A DNA stretch of 64,000 nt from Neostapfia colusana (GCA_030760725.1 JASWHV010000013.1:34196699-34260698); one strand, 5' to 3'. Numbered from the stretch's first letter, positions 45,589 to 59,100 are shown. Notes: generated by a model not told the origin, from the sequence alone. Numbers and translations: made by a program.

Positions 45589-47215
45589 ATATTCCTCACG
45601 TGTAGCATCTACGTGAGGATTGTGAAGCAATCGGAGTGGAGATCAAAGAGGGAGGAAGGCGAGTGATCAAGCCTCAAGTGGTCTTCACTAACTGAACATT
45701 ACATACTAGTCCCCTGCAAAACAAAGGCAAGCCCCGGTTTGCATCCAAATTTACAAGTTTTTATTTGTATACACTTTATATTGTCTAGAAAATTAGTTTT
45801 GCATTATGGCTAGGTTTGTATGACACTCCACATGCATGACCCAGAAAAAACCTGGAGCTTGATTTAGAGTAGGTTATCACTTAAATATAATTGCTAATCT
45901 CAAGTGAAGTGGATTAAAAGAGGCATAACTCGAGTAGGCTGTTTCCTACTCGTGAACAGGGATTAAGGGGGATATATCGGAAGAGTTGGGAATTGATCAT
46001 CATAGTTGGGAATGGAGACCAGGCAGTATGGATTGAAGGCACAAGGACGTGGTCCGGTGAACCTAGTCTCTGAGTCGATTAAGTCACGTTCTCGTGTGCG
46101 GCCCTGTGGGACAAGTTTGAGTTGTGTACCGGATGCATACTGGCTTTATGGGACCCAGCAAACCAATGTAACATGTTAACCTGGGTCTCGAGGCAATCCC
46201 CACCGTCTTATGCAGATGCTGAAAGGACAGAGAAGTCGGCTCTACGAGGGTTTGCCGTAGTGCGACTTAATCCCAGTCGGTGGGACCGGTTCAATATTTG
46301 GGTGTCGTGTGAAAGGTTGCCACATACGACATTGAGGAGATCGGTTGATCACCGGTCTCGGACGGGCGTATTTGTCGTGTCAGCCGGGTGTTTTTGATTC
46401 AAATCACCATCGCTCGTGATAGTGAGCATACTTGTTCTTTGGGTCGTGACGTAGTAAGAAACTGGGAAAAAGTTAATATGCTTCATGAGTAATCCTCATA
46501 TTGGAGAATAGGGATGATCAACACCTTCACTAAATTTACTTTCTACCTTGGGCTAGTAGCATCGAGACAAAGCATTTCTTGTTTGATTGTGGAGTCTCGG
46601 CGTTGATGGCGCAAGGTCTGTATGGGTCTACGGTAGCTCACTAAATTTACTTTCTCCTCGGGCAAGTGGCATCGAGATGAAGTATTTCTTGTTTGATTGT
46701 GGAGTCTCGACGTAAATTGTGCGAGGGCTATAAAAGTGGCTTAAAACTTGAAGTAAGGAACCTCCTTTAGCTCAATTTCAGCATGTAGAGTTTCATGACT
46801 AGGGATGACAGTTAAGACTTGCTGAGCTTTATGCTCACGGATACTGCATGAGTTGTTTTGCAGGTAATAACACTACGCTGATAAGTAGGTTGTCCGATTA
46901 GACTCGGAACTCTCCGAGTGGTGAACTCATGGAAACCCCTGCCGCTGCTATTGTGATTGTGTTGCTAGTGAGAAGGGTCCACGGGCTGGACGTCTTCTCT
47001 GTTGCTTAGCATAGATATGAGACGTGAGTTGTATCAGTCTTCTGCTGTAGATTAATTTGAGAAGTATTTGTAAATTCACACTTTGTAAGCTTCCGCTTGA
47101 TTTATGTAATATGATGCTTTATTATGTGTGCTGTTGGGTGCCGCATCACACGGCACCACCCAATGAGATTCCCGAGTGAGCAGCACGGCCCCGTGATCGG
47201 CTCCAGGCCCTCACA
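45589..47215 (+). repeat. 3' LTR of the GCTAC element, piece 2
   Basis: It aligns with about 15410-17074 of the 5' LTR. It contains TGACGTA (46447), two hairpin units (arms 46560-46602 and 46670-46712) and the TATA string at about 46729. It ends CCCTCACA at 47215, followed by GCTAC. Confidence 0.9.
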
Positions 47216-47220
47216 GCTAC

Positions 47221-47562
47221 CTAGGGCCCTATTTTTGAAGCAGTTTCCTCCTATAGCTCCATGGTGACATTCTGAGCACGAACTTGAACTCGGTTTGCCA
47301 CGGAACCGACCAGAGCTAGGACCTCACCGTCGACCTAGATCTAAAAACGGCGGCAATCGGAAAAACTCAAAGAAGAGCCACCATGGTCGATGGTTTCTGT
47401 CGGTTGTTGATCCTAGAGGTCCGTTGGAAACCCTAGGACCTATGGCTAAAGGAAAACGAGCTAGTATGGACTGACCACCACGAATTTGGGATTTTCGGCC
47501 GGCTCGGTTCTTTGAACACCGAAAAGTAAATGGGGAAATTCTCCCCCGACAGGGCATGAAAG
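47221..47562 (-). repeat. LTR-A, piece 2 (middle)
   Basis: This is non-coding sequence between the TSD of the GCTAC element and the start of LTR-B. By position it is the continuation of LTR-A from 12861. It resembles the moderately GC-rich middle of these LTRs but I could not align it to another copy with certainty. Confidence 0.55.
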
Positions 47563-50500
47563 TGTGGCGGACCGGTATCCGCTCATCCAGGATCGCAGAG
47601 GGTGGTGCCGCACGATGGGACACCTGACAGGACACATCATAAGGAAACCTTTTATTACATGGGAAACCAACTGAACTGTACAAACAGGTACAATCTTCAG
47701 TTACAAACTATTGTTTATATTACACAGCGGAAGTCTAAATTATACAACTCACTCCCGCCTATCTAGCAAAATTCGGTTGCCCAGCCCTAGGGCAACCCAC
47801 AGTAGCTGCACTCCTCAGCTCAGCGCGGTGTGTACGGCTCCCACTCAGCCGTGGTCCCCGACGGAGGGTAACCCTCGCCGGTGGACTCGTAACCCGAGTC
47901 CGTGGGTGGCTCCTCACCTGAAAAACACTTAAGCAGCAACCATGAGCACGATGACTCAACAAGACTTAACCGACTCACCTAGGCATGAAACTCTACTTGT
48001 AGTGTACAATGAACATGGGACGGTAAGATTGTAGCAAACGGACACACCTACAAGTTCATCCTTAGTTTATCTTTTAGCCACAAGTTAACAGTTCATGAAT
48101 ATGAAATTTAGTGACCAATATTTGGTTGCACACATGTAACAATACAATTATATCATAACAGCAATATTGAATAATCACATTTCATACATTAGCCTACGTC
48201 ATGACTCAGTGAACAAGCGGTACTCGTCACCGCGAGGGATGGCGAATCGACTCTATATACACCTGCAGGGATATCCAAAGAGCACGTCACGTACGCCCAC
48301 CCATGGAGCTGCACAGCACGCTCACTTGATGTCGTACGGGACAACCTTTCACCCAACAGCCCAAACGTCGAACCGGTCACACCGAAATGGACAGGAGGTT
48401 CCCTACACGGAGCATCTCTCTATGCCCGTTAGCAGATTTCCACCTTGCTGCCCTCAACCTACACCTATAAATCGGTGTGCTATGCCTCGACGCCCGGAGG
48501 TTTAGGTTACATCGGTTTATCGGGGCCCATATATCTGATATGCCTTCGGTACGTTTAATACTTGCTCAGCAGGGCCGCACACGGATCGGTTCTCAATTGA
48601 CACGGACAGGGCTGCACACAAAATACTTCCTCTTGCTGCGCCCTAGCCCCTGACTAGTCTCATTTTCTTTACTAAAGTGATCTCACATCACTCAACCGAA
48701 CCCGTGTGTCCCAAGCCTAAACTCGCGAGTAGATTCCAACTACTCGACTTGTACCTAAGTCCTATGAATCATTAAGCATAGCCTGTCTACTCGAGGACTT
48801 AGACACTACCCTCACTCTTATAGGAAACTTTTGGGTTATGCAATTGGGGTTCCATCCATCCTATACCTAATGCACATTCATACTTCATACGAAACATGTA
48901 AACAAAGCAAAACTTATAAAAGGGTTAATGCAAACGGGGGCTTGCCTTGTTGCTGCTGGTAAGTGGTTAGGTCTTCGTCTGGAAGAAGGAAATCAAGTAC
49001 TTCCGGAGTCTCCTCGCCTTCAGCGACTACACGTTAATGAGATACTACATGTCAATTGAAATGCAATGTGTAAACTTGAATAAGTAATTACTATAACTCT
49101 AGCTAACCCTCCCCTTGGGTTCTGAAATTTTTATGGTGGCTTGGTAGGGTCCCTAACCAGAGTATTGACCAAGTTTCATTTGAAACAAAGTTCATTTGAG
49201 CCTTGTACAAATAAAAGCCTAATTGGTCAATATTAGAGTCTCTAAGTAATTCCAGGGGTTTTCATGGCTCCAACCATTACTTTCTGAAAACTAGCATTTG
49301 AGATGGTTCTAATGGAGTTGGGTTCATGTCATTTGAAGAATTCTAGAGGAAGTTATGCCCTAAACAAGTTTTTGAGAAAATCTGAAAAATGTTTCTGTTC
49401 ATTTTTCTATTTTCTCAGGGCAGTCCTCTTAATCACCCCATTAGGGGGACTAGATTAACTTGGATGAGTCTGAAAATTTTACTGTGACTCAAGAATTTTC
49501 CAATAAATCTCTCAGCCAAATTTCAGAATTTTTCATGAAGTAATTCTCCAGATAAAATTCCCAACAGTTTAAAATTTAGGGATTTAAATCTAGAAAATTA
49601 TTAAGTTTCATGAGCTGAAATTGGTATTGCTGGAAAGTACTCAAAATTCTGAGTTCAGTAAAATTTGGTTCACTGAATTTGGATCTTCCTAGACAAAGTT
49701 ATGAATTTCTAAATTTTGGTCTGATCCCTGAATTATTTTCCCACAGAAAATCCTCTCCCGCGCTAAACCAGAGGCTGACAGCGGGGCCTGCCCGTTTAAT
49801 TTGAACTAACTGCGTGCTCGCGCGCGATTAGCGTAGCGGCTGACACGTGGGACCCTGCCCTTCGTCTACCTCCAGACGCCGTCGCCCCGAGCCACTGGAG
49901 CTCCGGCGAGGTCGGCGTTCCTGGCGATCTAGCTCGCCGGCGACGGTGAGACTCGCCGCCCCCACATAATTTTGGGTGCTGAACACGCTGGACACCATGC
50001 CGCCGCCCGCTAACCGCCGTAGTTCGCCGGCGACTAGCTCTATGCCTCTGTGCTACCTCGGCAACGTGTTCCCGCCCTCCTAACCACCTCCTTCGCGCGC
50101 TAATCGCGTCGCCATGCTCAGGGGTACCTCGGGAAGCTCGGCATGATCTCAGTTGGGCCCTAAACGGCTGGCAACCTATACCTCACCGGCGACCCTCCCT
50201 TCCGCTGGACGGTTTTCTTCTTGGAGAGACGCGCACGGGTGTCTAGTACGTGTGTGAGCTACAGCTCGCCCGGTGGTTGCTCCGGTGCAACGAATTTTGC
50301 CGGTGACCGATTGCTAACCCTAAGGTGCACCGGGGGGAAAAACTTGGAATTCTCTCTCTACCCTGCATGAAACGGTGAACGGTTTCCTCCAACAGCTTCG
50401 TCACACGCGGGCGCACCTTTTCCTCTCTGGTGGTGGCTCGTGATACCGCCGGGATCGGCCGGTCGTCGGTGATCAGAGAACGGCTGCGAAAACAACCAAG

Positions 50501-50998
50501 AGCGGAGGCAGCTGCGCGGTGGGAGGTTGTCGGTTCAGCCGGGGCACCGCAATAAGGACCGAGTGGGCGTCGCCCTGGCGCGGTGACTCACGGTTTTCAT
50601 CGTGCCGTGGCCCTTCCACTCGGGCACGGGAGCAGGAGGTGTCACTCTCTGCTCGCCGGCTGCCGGGTGACTCGTCCGAGTTGCCTTCGGTCCTAAGTCC
50701 TCTGACCAGTGGGCCCTCCTCTCCCCTCTAATTTTTCCTCCCCCTTGCTGCTGCAAATATCCCAGCTACTCTCCATTGAATGAGTGACTTAATCACCAAG
50801 TAACAGATTGAATTTGGTTTCCCAAATTTGAAACTTGTTTGGCTAAATTTGCTTCATGTTTGAACTGAAATTCAAATTCAGTTTTGAATTATTGCAAATT
50901 TAGCTCCCGACAAGATGAAGTGCAACGGGGATGAAAATTGGTGGACCAACTCATAAAAATGTGCTGAGTTTGAATATGAAGCTAACTTTTAAATTTAA

Positions 50999-53900
50999 TG
51001 TAAGGGCCTCAGTTTTTGACACACATTTGCAGTGTTCATCACCACACCACACACCTCATTTGAGGAAGGATGATGAACACAAATGAAGAGCAAGTAACAA
51101 TTATCAACATGCTCATTAGAGAACAAACTCACACATTGCAAAAGTGGTATTTCCCACATGTAATATAGAGGGGCTGGACATATGAAAACTCCTACACTTT
51201 TCTAAGGATGTCCATGCCAAGTTTCACCCAAATTCAAAACCTTTTTGAGGTCAGTTTGGGTATAGTTAGGAAGAGGGAAGTTTGAAACCATATTCAAATT
51301 CAAACTGTTTTTATCCCATGAATTTAAAAGTGGGAGGCATATTCTTACTCAGCACATTTTTGTGAGCTCACCCACCAATTTTCACTCCATTTGGAGTTGA
51401 TCTTGACATGAGCTAAGTGGGAGAAATTCAAACTTTATTTGAATTTCAAACTGAACTTGTGCTGAAATTCATTCAAACCAAACCTCATTTGAACTTTGAT
51501 CAATTCAAATGGCTCATGGGTGAATAATTTGAATTGCCAAGGGTAGTATGGGGTTCACTGTTTACAACAGTGATTAGGAGTAAATTTCAGAGGTTAAAAC
51601 TGGAAGTGGGACCCACATGTCAGCCACTGCTCAGATCAAACCGACTGAGACTTTTTCACTCGGGTCGCCGAGCCGCAGCGGTGATCGCCACCGAGGGCAG
51701 CCGCCGCGCCAGCAGCTGCTTGCCCACGCGCGGGCGTGAGGCGGTGCGGAGCCTTCTTAAGGCGCCTGCCCCCTCCCCGGCCGAGGCACCGCCGTTCTTC
51801 CCCGCAAGAACTCAGCGCCGGCTGAAAGTTTCCGCAGCTCGGAATCGATCGGAGAACGCCGATCGCAGCTCCCTCCATCCACTCCAGAGCCCCAGCAAGG
51901 TACTAGAGACCTTCCTCCGTCCTCCCCGTTGCTAGAATTCGGTTGAAACCGATTGATATCAGCTGTGCCGAAAGATGAAATTCGGGACTTGGAACCCCCG
52001 CACCTCGGGCTCCCGTGGACAGCCCAACCAGGGCGTTGTCACGCCCGAGCCAAGGCACCCTTGGACGCACTGGTGACCGGTGCTGCTCATCCCCGAGCCA
52101 CAGCTTGAGTGGTTGCTCACCGGCGGCGAATTTCCACTTTTCCCCTTTCTGTGTGCAGAACGACCTTCGGGTACGATTCTGTTTAATTCGTGCTCTAGAA
52201 AGGATTAGAGGGCCTCAAGCCGCTCTCACATGAGCTAGACACGGTAACGCACAAGTTGCCTTCACAACTCTGGGCCGGAGAACCTCTGTACCCGGCGTAA
52301 TTTGAGGTCTACCAATGGCGGAATGAACGGGCGGCATCGGGTGCACGGTGAGGACCTATTTCGGGCCTTCCCCGAGCTGCCTCGAGCTCATGTCGACCTT
52401 CTCTGAGGTCCACTGGTGCTTCTCGACCGGTTTCCCAAGTAGCTGAGGTGCTAGAGAAGTCAGCCGACATGGCCGAAGTCATTCCGAGGTGGCGGCTCGT
52501 CGCCGACCATGCTCCGGCCATTGTCATGAGAAGCTGACCCTAGAATCCTGTTCCCCGAGTAAAAGTAGGCAGGGGCGGCCAGAATCGAGAAGTTTGGAGC
52601 TGTACAGAAGCCGGCAGCGAGCTCTCCGGCGAGGTCCCTCGGCGGCGGAGCGCGGGCGTCGCGAGGTTGAAGAAGAGGGTGGACCCCAGCTGTCAGCGGG
52701 AGATATTTTGAATCGGGATCCGGCTGCGGCAGGGATCGGGTGTGCTGGCGCGCAAAATCCTTGTGGGCCGCGGTGTGCCGTCGCCTCGGCGTGTGACGCA
52801 TGTCCCCTGGGCCCACGCGCGAGTTTAAACTTTTTCCCGATTTTCAGATTTCCTTCAAACTTCAAATCCTCATAACTTTGGCTAGAAAGCTCCAAATTGA
52901 GTGCACCAAATTTTGCTGGATTCAGCTCTCCGAGTACTTTCCAGCAAATCAAGTTTCACTTCATGAAAACCCTTAATTCTCCAGAATTAATGCCTCAAAT
53001 TTTAAACTGTTAGGAATTTTAACTGGAGAATCCTGTGGAGGAAAATCCTGAAATTTTGCTGGGATGTTCACCAAAATATCCCCGAGCTACCATAAAAATT
53101 TCAGGTCCATTTGAGCTCATCTGATCCACCTAATGGTGTGATTAGTGAAACTGTTCCAGAGAAAATAGAAAAGGTTCAGAAACATTTTCAGAATTTTCTC
53201 TGAAATTGTTTAGCTCATAACTTTAGCAAGGAACCTTCAAATTAAGTGAGACCAACTCCATTAGAACCCTCTAAAAATCTAGTTTTCAGAAAGTCATAGT
53301 TTGCTTCATGAAAATTCCTAGAACACCCTAAGAGTTCTAATTAAGGTCAAGGACATAATTAATTGTGGAGGGCTCAAATGAGCTTTGCTGCAACTAAAAC
53401 TTGACCAAGTCTCTGTTTATGTTGTAACCAAGCCACAGTAAAAGTTTCACAGTCATTAGGTCTGTCTAGCAAGGGTTATAGACTTCACAACTTCAAAGTT
53501 AATACAAATGCATTTAAATTGATACATATATTGCTCTTATCATGTAGTCGCTAAGGTCGAGGAGGAACCCGAAGTCCTAGACTTTGTAACTCTGGAGGAG
53601 CAGCCCTAGCCTACGACCAAGAGCAGCAAGGCAAGCTCCGGTTTGCATTAACCTTTTTACAAATTTTATTGTTTTGAGCACATACTTGTTTACTTTATTC
53701 TTTGTATTAGAGTCTTGTTTGGAAACCCAATTGCATAGCCAAGAACACCATGGGTTAGGTTTAGGATTGCAAACCCCGTTAGCTACTGCAATGCTAAGAT
53801 AGTGTAGGATTCGGTACAAGTCGAGTAGTTGGAACTACTCGTGAGCATAGGCTAGAGGCACTCGACTCGGGTAGTGATAGCACATGAAACACATGACAAG

Positions 53901-55036
53901 AAAATGAGACCAAGCGGAGGGTAAGGGCAGAAGGACTTTGGGGCCTGTGTGCTGTAGCTCCGCTTGTGTCGATTGAGGACCGAGCCGTGTGCGGGCCTGT
54001 TGAACAAGCTAGAACAGTACCGAAGACCTACCGGCTATATGGGAACCTGGAAACTGATGTAACTCGGGTAGTTGGGTATTGAGGCATTGCCCGTCGTTCA
54101 GAGGGTAGGTTGAGAGCTTGAGGTGTAAATCGGCTGGCGGCACTGAGATGCGCGTGCAGAGACCTCTTGCTCGGGACGATGGGACCGGTTCAATATTTGG
54201 CTGACGGGTGAAAGGTAGTTGCGTACGGCGTCCGTGATGGTTGTTGTAGGCAACATCGAGTACGGGCGTACGCGACGGGTTGTTCGGGTAACCCTGCAGG
54301 TGTAAATCGATTATAATCGCCGTCCCTCGCGGTCAGTGAGTACCACTTGTTCACTGTACCGTGACGTAGAAAGAACAGGCTAGCTACATGTTAAAATGTT
54401 GCTGTTTGAAAGATGGACTTGATTGCTAATGATTGCTGTAGTTTAGAGCTAACTAAAGTTCATTTCAACTTTGGGCAAAGTACATGAGAGAAATGTGTTT
54501 CTTGTTTGATTGCGGCTCTCTCATGTGCCTTAGCGAAAGGTTCTCCACAACCTGCTGCTAAAACTTGAAAGTAAGGTTCCACTAATTAGGCGCGTCCTTT
54601 GCAAATGATTTTACCTCATGCACCCATCATCCCCTCATGTAGAAGTTCCATTTTTAGGTGAGACGGGTCAGACTTGCTGAGCCTTCGTGCTCACTGCTTG
54701 TGTTTGAAGCTTTTGCAGGGTTCTATGAGGAAGGGACTCCCGAAGAGGAGACGGAACCCCAGGAGGGGAATCCCGTCGAGTGGGAGTCGTGCATGCTGCA
54801 GAGTTAGTGTGCGTGTGTGCTAGCAAGGACACGTTCGAGTGCTGAACGTGCACTTGATGTTTAGTCTACGCCCGCGAGTGTAGACTGAACTTATTTTGAT
54901 GTAAACATGTTCATAACTTGTTTATGTAATAAAATTCCGCTTCCGCTTTGTACCTTTGACGTGTGTTATCCGGTGCTGTGCAACGCAGCACCCCTCAGCA
55001 TGATCCTGGCTCGACAAGACCAATGGGGTCGTGTCA
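50999..55036 (+). mobile_element. Solo LTR with TSD TTTAA (4038 bp)
   Basis: It begins TGTAAGGGCCTCAG and ends GGGTCGTGTCA, flanked by TTTAA at 50994-50998 and 55037-55041. It is the forward relative of the minus LTR at 18850-27274. GC-rich middle at about 51600-52830; AT-rich modules; TGACGTA at 54362; hairpin at 54482. No internal region. Confidence 0.93.
54482..54526 (+). promoter_or_regulatory. Hairpin element in solo LTR
   Basis: Arms ACATGAGAG (54482-54490) and CTCTCATGT (54518-54526), 9/9 complementary, loop with TTTCTTGTTTGATTG. The TATA position downstream is degraded (GCTGCTAAAACTT where 31051 has GCTGCTATAAAACT). Confidence 0.65.
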
Positions 55037-55358
55037 TTTAAGTGATGAAAGTTGCTGCAATTTGAATTTACATTCAAATTGGCCTCTTTTTCAAATGCCT
55101 CCAAAAGTGCCTCAAAAAGTGTTGGATTTGCATGAAACTTTGCTAGAACCTTCCCAAGACTTTTTGAGTGCTAGGGGTGATCTCAACCTCTCATGTTCAT
55201 GTGTAGACACCCTATTTGGTTAAAGTTAGGGCTTTCCCCTCTAATCACCCTCTTGATGGAGGTTACTTGCTCTTCACAATTATTCACAAGATATTCACAA
55301 CAAAAACTGTGGTGTTGTGAGGTGATGAATTTTTTTTTCATGTCCCTTTTCTTGGGCT

Positions 55359-55769
55359 CCCAACAAGATGAACTCCAATGCGGATGAAAATTTGTGGACT
55401 AACTCAGAAAAATGCGCCGAGTTTGAAAATTAAGTCAGCTTTTGAATCCAAGTGATATAAAATTGCTGAAATTTGAATTTGCATTCAAATAGCCCTTTTT
55501 ACAAATGTTTCCAAAAGTGGCTCAAAAGGGTATGGATTTGCATGAAACTTGGCATGAGCCATCCTAAGAATCTTTAGGTCCTAAGGTGAGCTCAACCTCT
55601 CATGTTTATAGGTGTGAGATCCTACTTTTGGATTTGTGAGTTCTTCCTCTAATTAACCTCTTGATGGTGTTTACTTGCTCTTCAAATGTGTTCACAAGTT
55701 ATCCACAAAATGATCTCTGGTGTGGAGATATGATGAACACTAAAGCATGTAAATTCTTGGGCTTTCACA
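55359..55769 (-). repeat. LTR-A, piece 3 (5' end)
   Basis: It is a near-repeat of 50915-50998 plus 55042-55358 (LTR-B): both contain CAACAAGATG or similar, GGATGAAAATTNGTGGAC, the TTGCATGAAACTT block and TTGATGGNGNTTACTTGCTCTTCA. It ends GGGCTTTCACA at 55769, the reversed LTR start TGTGAAAGCCC. Integrase codons resume six bases later. Confidence 0.82.
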
Positions 55770-55774
55770 GTATG

Positions 55775-56113
55775 TTCCTTATTACAGAACGGTGTAGACC
55801 GGTAGCCTACCGTTTGAGGCAGCCAACATCATTATTGGGCATCCACGACATCTTCCACGTCTCACACATGAGAAAATGTTTGAAGGAGCCAACAGAGGTT
55901 CTTTCGGGAGGCATGGAAACATTACAACCGGATCTCACCTACATCGAGAAGCCGTTACAAATCCTCAACGAAAAGACTTGTGAAACAAGGCGTCGATCGT
56001 TGCGGTTTTACAAAGTGTTATGGAGTAACCACACCAACGACGAGGCTACCTGGGAAAGCGAGGATTTTCTCCAGATGAATTGCCCGGAACTATTATCAAG
56101 CTATAACCGGTAA
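55775..56113 (+). pseudogene. Integrase C-terminus and chromodomain, continuation of 8254-10311
   Basis: It reads FLITERCRPVAYRLRQP, HDIFHVSHMRKCL and a chromodomain-like end (LQILNEKTCETRRRSLRFYKVLWSNHTNDEATWESED), with a stop at 56111-56113. It continues the frame that stops at FVGP (10311): the joined motif APRFVGP-FLITERC matches APRFIGPFQITERC of the minus element at 27650-27700. The fragment itself is open from the junction. Confidence 0.88.
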
Positions 56114-56161
56114 CGATCTTCTTTCCATATCGTTCTTTTTACTAATCTTGAGACGAGATTC

Positions 56162-56176
56162 TTTTAAGGAGGGAGG
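56162..56176 (+). other. Polypurine tract of the split plus element
   Basis: TTTTAAGGAGGGAGG after GAGACGAGATTC, two bases before the LTR TGTAAAAGGCCC at 56179. Confidence 0.82.
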
Positions 56177-59100
56177 TTTGTAAAAGGCCCAAGTTCAGCA
56201 TGTTAGCTCCTTAGTAGAATTTAAATTCGTGGGGTCAAATCGAATTCTAACTAGGTTTTCAAATTCAAAATTCTGGCTACATGCAATAAAGGAAACCTAG
56301 CAGTAAAGGAACTTATCACAACATTTCAAATTTGAGCACAAGCGAGTTTAACTCCCCGCTATTCAAATTCAGTGTGTAGAACGTGCTACAAAATTTGAAT
56401 TTGAAAATTTGGGAGCTAGGTTTGTGTGGGGAGGAGACCTCAGTGGGACCCACAAGTCAGTGAACAGAGACAACTCCTGAGTTTGCCTCTGTATCAGCTC
56501 GACACCCAGGCGCATGAAACTTTCCACCAAGCAGTGCGTGGCTCTGCTTCCCGCATAGGCTCCTTCAGCTGCCGGTAACTCCAGTGCCCAAACCGAAGTT
56601 CCTTTTCGCTGCCTCACACAATCAACTCCAAGCTCCTCGCTCCCTCGCGCATGCAACAGAGAGAAACGTCCCACAGTGCCTCCGCTCTCGGCTACTTGGC
56701 GCCGATCACCTTCCAGCCTCGTTGACACCTGGTGGAAGCACCTAGGAGCTGCGCCGTCCTCTCCTCGACGAGTTACACCGCTCCTCAGCTCGTGCCCGGC
56801 CTTCTCCGATAGGTGGCAACCCGTTCTTCCTCTGGGAAAACAGAGCAACGCCACCTCCTCGGCTACACATTGTCTGGACGTCTCCAAGCCTCCCCGGCGT
56901 GAGCAAAACCACACAAAGTTGCGCCACAAAGTCTAGCTACTCCTCCCATGGTCCTTTTGCTCTTCCCCATCACCGGCTAGCCGGAATTCACGTTCTATCG
57001 CCGGAGCACGTGAAGAACCGACTCTAGCAAAGTCGTGAAATTCGCCTAAACCGCTTGATCAATGCTCATGCAATTCAAGCCACAGCAACATGGAGCCCTA
57101 GCGCCCTCCCACGCTGAAGCACAAAGAAAACTGCCTCTCGTACGCCCCGAGCGACGAGAAATTGCCGCCGGTGGCTAAAACCGCCGCGGTCCACAGTGAC
57201 AACTAGTTTGCAGCCATTTGCTGCAAGATTTGAGCTCTGTTCCACGTTCCCCGACAATTAGGGATGCTTTAGGAAAAACTAGATTGCCGGGAGAAGATTG
57301 GGACACGCCGGAACGCGTTGATGCCGACCTACCCAGCCGCCCCGCCGATGCCGACCCACCTCCGGCCGTTTTCATGTTGGGAAACCTTGCCCGGCTGCTA
57401 GGCCGTGGTCCGAGGGTGGTGTAGGGAGAAACCGGAGCCGATTTGGTGGAGAATAGAGGGAGAACGAGAGGCGCCACCTCTCTGTCCGGCGTGCGCGCGC
57501 GCTCTGGCGAGAGGTTGAAGAAACACCAGACCCGTATGCCCCACATATGAATTGCTCTGTGTAAAATAAAAACAGAGTGTGTTCAAACTTTGAAAGTCCA
57601 TAACTCTTAGTAGGAAACTCCAAAAATAGTGAGACCAATTTTGTTAGAATCCTTATGAAGAGTACTTTGAAGAGAAACAAATTTATATCTCTGAAAATGC
57701 CTAGGAATTTCTGTAAAATTGTTTTTAATAAATCCTTTAGGGATTAATTCCAGGAACAATTCTTCATGAAACATTCCCAATTTTTGGCAGCAAATCTTTC
57801 TCATAGTTCCTGAGCTCAAGTAAAAATCTTAGGATTTTTGGAGTTTATTAAGGTGGCTTAATCAGTAGGTTTTCTCAGGGTTATTTAAATGGGCTGAAAA
57901 ATCACAGAAACTAATTCCAGAAAATAGAATTTGCATTTCAATCCTCCATTCTGGCCAGCAGAAGACTTAGAAAAATTTGAAACAAATTTTTCTAGGAACC
58001 TTAGGTCCAGGCCTATTAGGCTATGAAATTTATCCATATGATCAAGTCTAATGAAATTCCTATAAATCATTGAAGGTCAAAGGTTCCAAGAATTTTTGGG
58101 GCCATCTCCTTCCTCAAAAGTTTCTGAAAATTTTACCATACCCCTAGCATGATATTAGAAAGCCTCTGTAAAAATTTCAACCATAGAATCCTCTATCTTC
58201 ATCTATTTTGCTTCTGTAGTGATATATCACATTAATTCCAATTGTAAACGTATTTCATTTATTTGATCATTTCGATAGAAATATTGCTCGAGAAGACTTC
58301 GGAGGCCACTGAATTGCTCCTATTGACAGAAAATCTAGAAGGGATGAACATAAGGCAAGCCCAGGTTTGCATCAATTTACAAGCTTCTATTTGTATCCAC
58401 TTTATAATGTCTAGCATTTTGATTATTGCACTAAGTCTAGTTTGTATGACACTCCACATGCATGACCCAATAAATCACTGGAGTTTGATTTAGAGTAGGT
58501 TTTTAGTTAATTATAACTGCTGTGATCAAGTTAACAAAAATAGATTAAAATAGGCATAACTCGAGTAGGCCGTTTCCAACTCGTGAACCGGGATTAAGGG
58601 GGATCAATCGGAAGAGTTGGGAATTGATCCTCTTAGTTGGGAATGGAGACCAGACAGAATGGACGGAAGGCTCAAGGACGTGGTCCTGTGAACCTAGTCT
58701 CTGTCTGAGTCAATTAAGGCCCGTTCTCGTGTGCGGCCCCGCTGGACAAGTTTGATTTGTGTACCGGATGCATACTGGCAATATGGGACCCAGGAAACCG
58801 ATGTAACATGTTAACCTGGGTGTCGAGGCAATTCCCACCATCTTATGCAGATGCTGGAAGGATAGAGAAGTCGGCTCGACGAGGGTTTGCCGTAGTGCGA
58901 CTTAATCCAAGTCGGTGGGACCGGTTCGATATTTGGGTGTCGTGTGAAAGGTTGCCACGTACGATGTTGAGGGAATTGGTTGATCACCAATCTCGGACAG
59001 GCTTATGTGTCGTGTCAGCCGGGTATTTTTTAGTCGAATCACCGTCGCTCGTGGTAGTGAGCATACTTGTACACTGAATCGTGACGTAATATGAAACTGG

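Larger units (their letters stand above)
12862..47215 (+). mobile_element. Plus-strand gypsy element (TSD GCTAC), gutted and invaded
   Basis: It is delimited by TGTAAAGGTCCC at 12862, ...CCCTCACA at 47215 and matching 5-bp duplications GCTAC at 12857-12861 and 47216-47220. It keeps a full 5' LTR (12862-17074), PBS, leader and the start of gag (to 18849). Its 3' LTR keeps only the part equivalent to 14102-17074, found at 31559-32939 and 45589-47215. The rest of gag, pol, PPT and the first 1.2 kb of the 3' LTR were lost in a deletion whose junction is at about 28518. It hosts a minus-strand element, a truncated LTR and type 1 copy 2. Confidence 0.88.
47563..55358 (-). repeat. LTR-B, minus-strand LTR inside LTR-A, split by a solo LTR
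   Basis: It starts TGTGGCGGACCGGTATCC and follows LTR-A closely: the CAGAGGGTGGTGCCGCACGAT block at 47597, CAGCGGAAG at 47725 and TACGTCA at 48195. It runs to 50998, resumes at 55042 after the solo LTR at 50999-55036, and breaks off at about 55358 a few bases before its expected CA terminus. The bases before it are GAAAG; no partner is visible. I see no hairpin element in LTR-A or LTR-B. Confidence 0.75.

Noticed and set aside
55057..55760. Simple tandem duplication of about 400 bp
   Set aside because: Both copies are the 5' end of related minus-strand LTRs (LTR-B and LTR-A), so nesting plus a deletion explains it.
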